Assembly (NCBI GenBank): GCA_047495785.1
Contig: JBLDXI010000085.1
Span: 124,001-188,000, forward strand
Reading direction: 5' to 3'
Length of the DNA stretch: 64,000 nt
Source of the DNA: Lepidodermella squamata
Taxonomy: Eukaryota; Gastrotricha
Below, piece by piece: positions 45,401-54,831 of the stretch. Below the pieces are notes generated by a model. The model saw only the letters and a program-made list of their open reading frames with translations, had not been told where the DNA came from and did not search any database. A program made the position numbers and the translations under genes. Position 1 is the stretch's first letter. Every line of letters begins with the position of its first letter.

Positions 45401-48400
45401 GACTACTATTGGCATGTGACGTAGATAGGACGCCGCACTAAGAGGTTTTCGGACACGAAAAACTGAAGTCAGACTAATAAGGGGCAAAGTTCATCGTTTC
45501 AAATTTAATGAGATGAATCATGTCATTATTTTCCACCCCAATATTTCTTGTGCTGTTTGTGTGTAATTTTGAGCTCAGTTCATCTTTGAAGATGCATCTC
45601 CTCTTTGTGGCGTCTCGGAAACCGCGCCAAATCCCTACTTTTTGCGATCTTTGAAACTTGAACTAATTAATTTTAAATTTTTAAATTTTAATTATTAAAC
45701 AAATTCGAATTGAGCCCCGCCATTTTATTTTTTTTAAGCTGCAAAATATTCTGAATATTAATGAGGAAAAAAGTGAACACGTCTTCTTGTCTGTCGGCGT
45801 GCTCTGAGTGCGGCGTCCTATCTACGTCACATGACTATTGGGACACATACGTTAAATTAAATTAGTTAATTTATTAATTTTAATTTATAATTTCAATTTA
45901 TAGCTGAAATGTATTAAGCTGAATTTGTTCTTAGTTTTCTTAATAACTCCATTTTCTTATTTCGAATTCATTAGAATAATAATTTCAATTTCAATTTTAA
46001 TGGCTCTGTGTGTTGCGCCCGCGGAATTCTTAAAATCGCCGCGGTGGTGCGCTGCGGAATAATGCGCGAGTGCGCGCGATTGTTTACCTTTCTGCTTAAT
46101 AGTGTGCAAAGGTGCGGTGTTAAGACTTTTGACGCGGAAACCACTATTCGCGCCGCGGAAAAATTTAAAAATAGACGCGGAAAGTAGCGATGAATCCGCG
46201 GAATTAAATCCATTAATCAGAATAACTTGGCGGCTGGTTTTTTTTGCAAAAATCATCCACTGACCACAGAACCACTTCGTCACGTTAGCTAAACGCGGCT
46301 GATAGCAAACCGCTAGCACCTAGCGACTGGTATTAAAGCTCTATAATGGGCTAACTTTTTCGCGCAATGTCGGCCAGATATGCCGTAAAAGGGATGTTCG
46401 CTATCGGTGCGCATGAACTGGGTGTTCGGCGGCTGCGTACCTATGGGACTCGAAATGAGTTTATACCGGACTGCGCACGAGGGTGGCTATAGTAACACCG
46501 AAACAACCGCCCATTGCTAGCTCCTAGCACCTAATCGGGGTGGTTCGATAACCACTGAGACTGAGCCGAGCCATTTTACGACCCGTGTTACTCAGCTCTT
46601 TCCAAACGCTGGACGCTATTCCCCCGCCGACCCATTACAACATGTAGCAGTCAATTTCTTGAAAAACCGCGTTCGAATGAACCCTCTCCGTGCGCAGTTG
46701 TCACATTTTTATTGCCCTTATTGCAGGTCTGCAAGGCGCTCGCTCTCAAAAGCGGTGTTAATCCGCTAATCCCTAATCCGCGTCTCAAGAGTTCCGCCCC
46801 TCTTCGCCGCCCTAGCCCTCTGTATTGCGCTGTTGACGTGACTCGCTACCTCAGGACACCGGGCTGTGTAAACAGCTTTGGTCAATTTTGCCGATTGTTG
46901 TCGATTTCGTTGAAGTTTTTCGAAAGTTTTTCGAAAGTTTTCACACGGCGCGCAACTTGGCGCAACTTGCAAAAACTTGTCAATATCATCCCACTGGCTG
47001 AATTCGCTCATTTTTACGGTACCAAGAGCAACGGATATCGCTAGCGGCGCTTTGGTGGTGAAGATGTTTTACCGCCTTCTTTACCTGCGTATTACCTGAC
47101 TCAGCGGCAACGGGTCAAGTCGACCCGCCGGTCACCAGTCACCTGTTGGGTCAGGTCACCGGTCTGGTACTAGTCGTGAGACCATGAGACGTACCAGGAC
47201 GCCGAGGCTTGATAAAAGGGGCAAAAAACATCAGCTCGTGCCTCAAATCAATGCGACGAGCTCATGAATAATCCGTTTCGCTTTACACAGATTTTATTAT
47301 AGGAGATTCGAAGCCTCGGCGTCCTGGCACGTCTCATGTTCGCGGCCGGTCAGCCGCTGCCGATTGACCGGTTTTCAACCGAAATATGTCACAAAACTCA
47401 GAAATTTTATAAATCGCGTCTTTTGTTTACTATTAGCGTCTTTTGACCGCGCGCACTCACCGATTTCAGCGGGAAGCGATTAAATAAGCGCGGCGGATTA
47501 ACATTTTGACCGCGCCTTCACAAATTCGCGGCGCGCGCACAAATTCCGCGTCATTTTACACATTTCAGCGTCGTGTTTACTTTGGGCGAATTTTAATTCT
47601 AAGTTTTCCGCCGATTTATTCCAAAGATTTTCCAATTTCTCTCTTTTTAGTTGAAAACTCATGTAATGGCAAGGCTCTACCTCAGCCTTGCCAGAATGGA
47701 GGCTATCAGAGCCCGAATAACTGCTCGAAGTGCCTCTGCCCGGAGGGTCTAGGTGGCGATTTCTGCGAGACCTACGGCCCATACAAAGGTCCAGTTCCAT
47801 GCGGCGGTTACATCGATGTAAACGCTTGCGGCTACACTTCAATCACCTCGCCCGGCTACCCGAATGTTTACGACAAAGAAACGTCTTGCAACTGGTGGAT
47901 TAGAGCGGTAAATTCTAACCAAAATTCTTATCAAATCTTGAAAGATTAATGTTCCAGCCGGCCGGCTCTGGATTAGTTTTCGGCTTCGAAAAAACACCCG
48001 ATCTTCCGAACGAATATTACTGTAATAATCTGAAACTGAATTGAAATTTTCGTTGGATTTTCGCTCTATATTTTATAGATGGGACGAGTTGCGCAGATTA
48101 CGTTTCAATTCGTGATTTCGACAGTGTTGATAAATCACTGATGATGTGCGTAATTTTTGAATCCTGGATTGGGTAATAGTTATATCTCTTTTTTACAGGT
48201 TTTGCACTTTTAGCATTTCCAATGGTCGAGTTTACTCAACTGACGAGAATCAAGCCATAGTCACATTCGGAACGCAGGGCATCTCAAGCACCAGCACCGG
48301 CTTCAATTTGACTGTCTACGCAACTTGCCCTGATACGAAAGCAACCTCGCTTACCAAGGAGTGTCGAATTACCGATACGGGACGTGATTATGAAGGCACG

Positions 48401-50000
48401 AACGTTACTACGTCGTCCAGGGGTGGAGCATGCTTGAAATGGTCCGACAGGGCAACTGTGTACGATTTGGGACTGCCAATGGGTGATGTGGCCGCGTCGG
48501 CAAATGCCTGCCGTGCCTATTTCACCAACGACGATGACCTTGTATGCTTCGTCGGCAAAAACGTTTATGACGATTGTCCTCTAGTTGAAAAGTGCCCAAC
48601 AAGTAAGTAACGTGCTTAATTGAAAAGGGCCGATAAATAATTTAAGCGGAATTTTTCAACTTTTTCCATTTGAACTCTAGCTTTTTGTCCCAATCCGTGT
48701 CAAAACGGGGGAACTTGTGTTGGCGTAGAAATTTGCAGCTGCCAAGCTGGTTGGACCGGATCAACCTGCTCAGCTCGTGAGTTCTGTAGTTTCCAAGAAG
48801 TTTGACTGAGACTTCCTTATTGTAACAGGAATCCCACCAAAATATGAAAGATGCTTCCTGAAGAGCACTGGCGATTTATCTATATGCCGATTGGCACCTC
48901 CGCTGTCACTGGGCTGCCATGAGTTTGAGTACCCGGTAAGGCTAACCAATCATATTAATTCCAGGGTTATTACCTAATTCAAGGGCGGTCGAACTTTTCC
49001 AAGCTACCAATCTTGCGAGAGAGGGGTAAGTGAATGCAAACTTCTTCAAATATGATGATGCTCGGTTGATAAAATAGCCTGTGAGCTACTGCTTTTCACC
49101 CGCAACTGCCGACTTCAATTGTCGCTTTGGTGAATGCAACGTCGGCGAGAAACGGGTAAATCAATATTTTATACCTAAATTCCTGAATTAATTTGATTGA
49201 TTTCAGATCAAAATCTTCTCCAGCTCCCGATTTTTCGCAGGCGAGAATTTAGTGGCATGCCGTAATCTGGCTTCACATGTAACATAGTTCCCATTCTTTT
49301 AAACTCAGCGAACCCTTTTTTATCACCAGATGAAATACTATCGGTGGTCCAGCTCAAACTTCACGAAAATCGCCTGCCGACCAACAAGTGGCTATAAGAC
49401 TAGAGAGGTTAATTCGGATTCGATCATCAATGTTCTATGTCATTGTTCACGTTTCTCTTGCAGGTCCTAAGCGGCGTTTACCCAGATCGGGCAAGTTGCC
49501 TCGCAAGTAAGGATATAGATTTTCGCAGATCCGAATGACGTTTCATTTTCAGACACAATCGCCGAACAGCCCGTGGTTCGCTGCTACAAGAATTCGAATG
49601 GTAAATTCCAGACCTGTCGACCAGATTGCCTCAATGACGAATTCCAGGTAACAAATGCTTCCATAATTTTTTGAAAATAAATATATTTTCATTATGATTC
49701 CAGAATGGCCCGAAATATTTTTTCAAAAATCTAGCTGTTTGTCTGAAAGGGGTTTGGACTTTCGCGGTAATTTGTTACAATTGCAAATGATTTTCTGATA
49801 TTTCAGGGTGCCAGGCTGTGTAAGCGTAATCGCAAGCAAAATTATTGCACAGGAACGAACAGATCATGCAAGAAACAGGTATTCTTTACTTATCTTTCTA
49901 ATTTACTGAAGTTGGTCGTATTTTCATTATACAGATCCGAATTTTCGGCACATCTGACCTATTCGCCGATAATCTGGCAGCGTGCCAAGCAACCAGCTAA
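42463..50000 (+). CDS. Astacin metalloprotease with EGF, CUB, kringle, EGF and five four-Cys modules
   Basis: 23 exons, all in frame, about 804 aa. Exons: 42463-42522 (signal peptide MKQILAFTLLFSFVATSRG), 42578-42646, 42699-42870 (propeptide, with LCGVPD), 44388-44514, 44581-44653, 44708-44749 (HEIGHALGM), 44804-44868 (EHEQSRTDRDNY), 44926-45143 (Met-turn SVMHYG), 47651-47907 (EGF, CUB start), 47958-48021, 48079-48145, 48199-48602 (CUB end, kringle), 48681-48776 (EGF), 48829-48935, 48984-49025, 49078-49155, 49207-49278, 49330-49407, 49464-49506, 49553-49647, 49704-49751, 49807-49878, 49935-50000 (modules). The zinc site HExxHxxGxxHExxR is split by an intron but complete. The kringle has six Cys and GRDYEGTNVTTSSRG. 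The EGF-CUB tail is typical of nematode-type astacins; a kringle plus Cys modules is not known to me. Should be a secreted protease of the matrix, cuticle or gut. Confidence 0.92.
43331..43403 (-). repeat. tRNA-derived SINE-like sequence
   Basis: Minus strand has box A TGGCTTAGTGG and box B GATTCAAATCC at tRNA spacing. It lies in intron 3 of the astacin gene. A second, shorter copy is at 44027-44086. Confidence 0.6.
43604..43660. repeat. Repeat shared with 10812-10850, followed by a C run
   Basis: GAAGTAGGATCCTCGAACTA is found at both places. It is followed here by a run of about 13 C. Confidence 0.5.
43889..44018 (+). repeat. Short tandem repeats GGCAAGATGAAAAAAGA
   Basis: The unit occurs twice in tandem at 43889-43925 and once more near 44000; a degenerate copy lies between. 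Confidence 0.7.
44027..44086 (+). repeat. tRNA-derived SINE-like sequence, shorter copy
   Basis: Box A TGGCTTAGTGG and box B GGTTCAAATCC. Compared with 43331-43403 it lacks about 16 nt in the anticodon region. Confidence 0.6.
44126..44184 (+). repeat. (AAATT)n microsatellite
   Basis: Tandem ATTAA/AAATT units with two ATATTAA interruptions. Confidence 0.85.
45413..45833. mobile_element. hAT-like MITE in astacin intron 8
   Basis: 421 bp with 27-bp perfect terminal inverted repeats (45413-45439, 45807-45833; start CATGTGACGTAGATAGGACG). It is flanked by the exact 8-bp direct repeat ACTATTGG (45405-45412, 45834-45841). No coding capacity. The 8-bp target duplication suggests hAT or a related superfamily. 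Confidence 0.9.
47183..47338. mobile_element. Related short MITE in the same intron
   Basis: 156 bp with 28-bp inverted termini (one mismatch) starting CATGAGACGTA and containing AGGACGCCG, clearly related to the 45413-45833 element. No target duplication is visible. Confidence 0.8.
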
Positions 50001-51471
50001 TGAACCTTCTATTAGCTATTAACTAGAACAGCCAGCCTAATTTAATTGTGATTAATGACTTATTAATGATTTGCGAACCACGTTATTTAGTTGATCAATA
50101 AACCGATAGAACCCTGGCATATTGTTACGCCCATCGATATTCATATTCTATAGAGATTCACGTATATTTACTTGAGGGGAGCTATGACCTTCATTTACAG
50201 GCGAAACCGATTAGCGATGTGAGTCTCCAGAATATACATTTCGTCTCGAGGGGCGTTATCGTCTCGAGAAATGGCGCCCGCGATTCCGGCTGGAAGGTTT
50301 GGTACGACATACCGAATTACATTGTCCTAGCCACTCGCAATAACATGGCGTTTGTTATTTACAAAAATGCGATCTACAACCCAGATGTGGTTAATGAGTC
50401 ACAGGAGGAAGAGGATTTCAGCCACGAGGAAGAGCATGATGATGAGGAGGTCAAGTTGCCGGTTGTAGCCCGCAGCAGTTGATGAGCGATGCTGAGGCGA
50501 AACGGTGGCATCTCGACCGGTTTGCTGGCTGTTCGTGGTCGCGAGGTGTTTCATCTTATAATAATCGTTGAATAATGAATAAAAAATGATTTTTTTGATA
50601 GCAGAATTTTGAATCAACTTCATTGCTTTACTTCAACAGTGGGCTATTAAAGAAAAAGTGTATTGAATTATTGATATAACCACAGTGTCCCCCTCGGCCA
50701 GGCCGGACGAAAAATTGAAAATTTAGCTTGCTGTTTCGTCACATTTGAGAGATTTTTCAGGATAAATTCTCCAAAATTTCCTCGCTTCGCTCGTTGTTTG
50801 AAATCACAAAAAAAACCCAGCTCCCAGCTAAAAATACAAAGGCGATTTCCACACTAAGCTTGCCGCGACGAATTTAACGGTATCCAACAAGGTTTTAGCT
50901 CAACTGATGATGTGACCGAAATTAGAGCACCCGGTTCCCCAATTCCGGCCAGGAATCTAAGTGACTTCAAAATTAGCCATAAATCAAGGTAAAATCGTCC
51001 GGACTTGCGGGAACCGGCACTCGATAGCCCAAGAACTCATCTACAATCCTGTATTTGCCGAATATTTTCTAAAAATTCAACCGGCTGGCAAAGTGGCAAA
51101 GGAAAAACACGAAAAGTGTCCGAATTTAGGGCGGGATGCTCTAATAATAATAATCTCATTTTTTTTAAATTGACCTCGCCTAGACCACCGGTCCGATTTA
51201 GATCGGTCCGTTTACGAACCCGTTCACTGTTTTCATCACGGAAAAAAAGAAAATATTCCAGATGATTCTGGCGGTACATGCGTCCAAAAAACAAAAAGCT
51301 ATTTCGAGCTATTCGACTTACGACTTACTCGAAAACAACCGTAACGTACCATTTCTGTCTAGTCGGACTCTATTAATAGCTTCACCATGTTGTTTTCCTA
51401 TAAGCATGCCATGATTCTGCGTGATCACTTTTTTATTTCATTCATTCATTTTATTTATTTTATTTGAAAAA
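50001..51471. other. Spacer between astacin copies, with LC8-like fragment
   Basis: Contains the LC8-like gene fragment (50252-50583), a dispersed repeat (50700-50815) and a repeat copy at 51075-51150 related to 330-400. Confidence 0.6.
50252..50583 (+). pseudogene. 3' fragment of the LC8-like gene
   Basis: Aligns with 39730-40060. It lacks the signal peptide and N-terminal half. A TGG of the parent reads TGA here (..ARSS then stop) and frame is lost afterwards. Confidence 0.85.
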
Positions 51472-53406
51472 ATGAAGCAGTTAGTTGCTGTTACACTACT
51501 TCTCAGTTTCGTAGCCTTATCCCGTGGAATTGTAAGTGGCTTCTATTTTTATCAACTCTTCACCATCTAAAAGCATATGCTTTCAAGGACCCGGAGCTTG
51601 AAGATGTTCTCTGGCAATTGAACGATGCGATTTTTGCAAATCATGGTCTTCCACCGGTAAATTTCCGAGAAATATCGCCATTATGTGTAATGCCCATTGT
51701 TTTCTAGGCTGACCGCAGTGTCCCACTGAAGCTATGCGGCGTTCCAGATATGGATACCGCGCAAGCCAAACTGAGGCGACAACTGGCAATCGCTGATGAC
51801 GAGCCATTTGTGGCCGGAGTGAATTTGGCTGCCAATCTCTGGGAATTTCCTATCAAATACAAACTCAGCGAAGCATACAGTTAGTTGAACGGTTATCCAA
51901 TTTTCTCGCTCCTATCAGTCTAATTATTCTCAACATATTTTGTCCCATGATATAATCCATAGCGAAAGGAACGGCCAGAGTTACCACTCAAGCTAAAAGG
52001 CCATTCCTTTCTCTATGATTATTTACACCAGAACAAAAATCACCCAAATTTATCTACCAAAAGCATGAATTTAGTTTCGGTATCTGAATTCGTTTCAGTA
52101 GATCTGCATTTTTGTAGATGAATTAAGGTAATTTTGGGCATGATTCAGATAAATGTTTAAAATCGGCGAATCAGAATACTTACAGGGCCCTAATTAAGGG
52201 GATACCACAAGGTAAAAGAACCACCCTAATTAGGGTGATTTTTTTCTGTGTAGTGAGTAAGAACAAGTACCCGGTAGGCCTAACTCGTTATAACACTGAT
52301 TAAATAATAACAATTGTTCGTTCAAGGGCACTCGAACGTTTCCAAGTTATCAATCTTGCGAGAGGGGCGTAAGTAATTGGCAACTGATTCAAATATGAGA
52401 ATATTCTGCTAATTTAACAGGCTGTGAGCTACTGCTATTCCCCTGGAGCGGCTGATTTTACTTGCCGCCTTGGAGACTGCAAAAGCAACGAAAAACGGGT
52501 AAAATCAAATCTACCTTTTTATGAATATCTGAAATATTTCGATTGATTCCAGATCAAAATCTTTTCCAGCTCTCGCTTTTTCGCCGCTGAGAATCTGATG
52601 GAATGCCGTAATCTGGCTTCACTGGTAACATAGTTCTCCGTGTCATTTGAACACATCGAGGCTATTGATCCCTCCAGATGAAATACTATCGTTGTCGCAA
52701 CTCAACGAATACATCGAATATCGCTTGCCGACCGACTAAAGGCTGTGCGACTGGAGAGGTTAACTTTAATATTCCACCATGTTTCTTGTTCTTATTAATA
52801 TTTTTACAGCTCTAAAGTGGCGTTTACTCGAATCAGGCTAGATGCCTAAAAAGTGAGGACTATCTTTGCATTCCAAGCTTACAAATGGTAATTTTGTTTC
52901 CAGGTACGTCCGCTGATCAGCCTGTAGTTCGTTGCTACAAGAAAATGAATGGTGGCTTCGTAACATGCCGCCCCGTTTGCCAAAATGACGAATTCGAGGT
53001 GGGATTGCGTCGTTAATTTTCCGAAAGAGCATGTAATTTAATTTTGATTTCAGAATGGCCCGACGTATTTCTTCAAAAATCTGGCTGTTTGCATACATTT
53101 CTTTCCTTTCTCTGAAATTCATGATATATTTCAGGGTGCAAGGCTGTGCAAGCGTAATCGTCTGCAGAAATACTGCATTGGCTCGAATATATCCTGTAAA
53201 AAACAGGTAAAAATAGCAATCTCTCTCTATTATAAGCTATATATGTTAACTTTGCCTGTGACAGATCAAGATTTTCGGATCATCGGACCTTTTCTGCGTA
53301 TCGATTTTCGAATTCTAAGGATTTTTAAAATTTAATACTTGTGTGGAGCGTTCTCCCACTTATTTTATTCAACGTCGTATCAACTTCAAGCACTATCGTC
53401 TTTTCA

Positions 53407-54831
53407 ATGCAAGCTGGGCGTCGACATGGCGAGCATCGACGGGTGTCCTCGAATCCAGGACAAGGTCAAAAAGAAAATGACCTGACCCAGGACGAGAGCG
53501 GTCGAAAGTCCAACCCCGACAACGGCTCGAGCCAGACCGGAGTGCCCAGCAGTCAGTCGCGTGGCAGTCATTCAACAAAACCACAAAAACAACAAAATCA
53601 AAACAAGCACGACGTGAAACCAAATAAGTTCGCAGCGATTGATGGAAATGACGATATAAACTGTGGTACGTGTAAAAAACAAGTAAATATCACTGACCCG
53701 CATACTAGCTGCTTTGTTTGCGACAAAAATTTTCATGATGTATGTGCCGATGTTAAGGTATCGTACGCTAAGGCAATCGCTAAAAACAAAAATATCATAT
53801 ACTTGTGCGATGACTGTATGGACAATATTAGCGTGTGTAAAAAACCATCTCTCGCCGACACGCTTGATGATACGAATAATTGCGTCTCTAACCAAGAACT
53901 GAGTACTCACGATTTACCTACTATTATGTGGGCTGGGGTGGGCTCATTTACCGAACTCGGTCTAAAATCACGAAAAATTGCCGGTAATGGCGACTGTGTT
54001 TTTTCATCTTGTTGCGATCAAGCTTTAGGCACCGTAGCATTTTCTCAGCAACTACGCCACGAGGTACACAAGGAAATTACGGGAAACTTGGATCACTATC
54101 TAGCATTTGTTGATGATGTCAATGACGTCAGCAGAAAACGGTTCCTTCTCGAACTTGAGAAATTCGTTCGACCCGGTTACTGGCACGGGCCATTGGGTGA
54201 CTGCATTTTACCAGCGGTTGCCGCTACGCTTGGACGTAATATTATTGTACATGACTACGAGGGCCAGTTCACAGTAGTAAATTGTAACAAGAACGAATTG
54301 GTTGTTGACGCGCCTCAAATTCACGTGCTGAGGTCAAATGACCACTATGATAGCCTAAGACTTGATGACTCAGACCAACCGAATGAATTTCATTTAAACC
54401 TGATAAAGTGTGCTACTAACAAAAAGCCGTCACAAGTTCAGAAGGTTCAGAAAGCTAGCGATTTTCCGGAGGGCTTTGATCCGAAAAAGGTCGAACCATT
54501 TGGAAAGATCTGTCACGACTGTGGGGATATTCTTCCGAGGCAGCCGCCTTCTTCTTTTAGCGCATTTATGAAAAATATCGCACCTTATATAACAAGAATT
54601 ACTTCGCCTCCTACTCGTTCTTCCATTTATTCCGTCTCGACTTCTTTCAAACCGCCTAGTTACACGATAACACCATCACCTACTGTTTCAAACAAGCCGG
54701 TCGGGCATGAGCCTCAGCCAAACCCGACGATTCAATTTCCTTATTTTCTTCCCTTTCTTCCCTACTTCGCCCCCTATTTCCAACAACCTAATTTTAATTC
54801 TGTGGCGTGTAGTGAAAATTTTCGAAAATAG
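53407..54831 (+). CDS. Retrotransposon ORF1: PHD-like zinc finger plus OTU cysteine protease-like domain
   Basis: 474 aa from the first ATG (53407); the frame is open from 53341 without an ATG. A charged, disordered N-terminus is followed by a zinc finger of PHD type (CGTCKKQVN.., CFVCDKNFHDVCA, YLCDDCMD). Next is an OTU-like domain with the catalytic Cys motif IAGNGDCVFSSC, WHGPLGDCILPAVAATLGRN and the catalytic His in NDHYDSLR. A CxxC pair (CHDCGDIL) and a Pro/Ser-rich tail follow. ORF1 proteins of this class bind RNA and chaperone retrotransposition; OTU domains cleave ubiquitin chains. The OTU catalytic residues are kept, so activity is plausible. It ends in TAG in the same frame as ORF2. 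Confidence 0.85.
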   Translation: MQAGRRHGEHRRVSSNPGQGQKENDLTQDESGRKSNPDNGSSQTGVPSSQSRGSHSTKPQKQQNQNKHDVKPNKFAAIDGNDDINCGTCKKQVNITDPHTSCFVCDKNFHDVCADVKVSYAKAIAKNKNIIYLCDDCMDNISVCKKPSLADTLDDTNNCVSNQELSTHDLPTIMWAGVGSFTELGLKSRKIAGNGDCVFSSCCDQALGTVAFSQQLRHEVHKEITGNLDHYLAFVDDVNDVSRKRFLLELEKFVRPGYWHGPLGDCILPAVAATLGRNIIVHDYEGQFTVVNCNKNELVVDAPQIHVLRSNDHYDSLRLDDSDQPNEFHLNLIKCATNKKPSQVQKVQKASDFPEGFDPKKVEPFGKICHDCGDILPRQPPSSFSAFMKNIAPYITRITSPPTRSSIYSVSTSFKPPSYTITPSPTVSNKPVGHEPQPNPTIQFPYFLPFLPYFAPYFQQPNFNSVACSENFRK

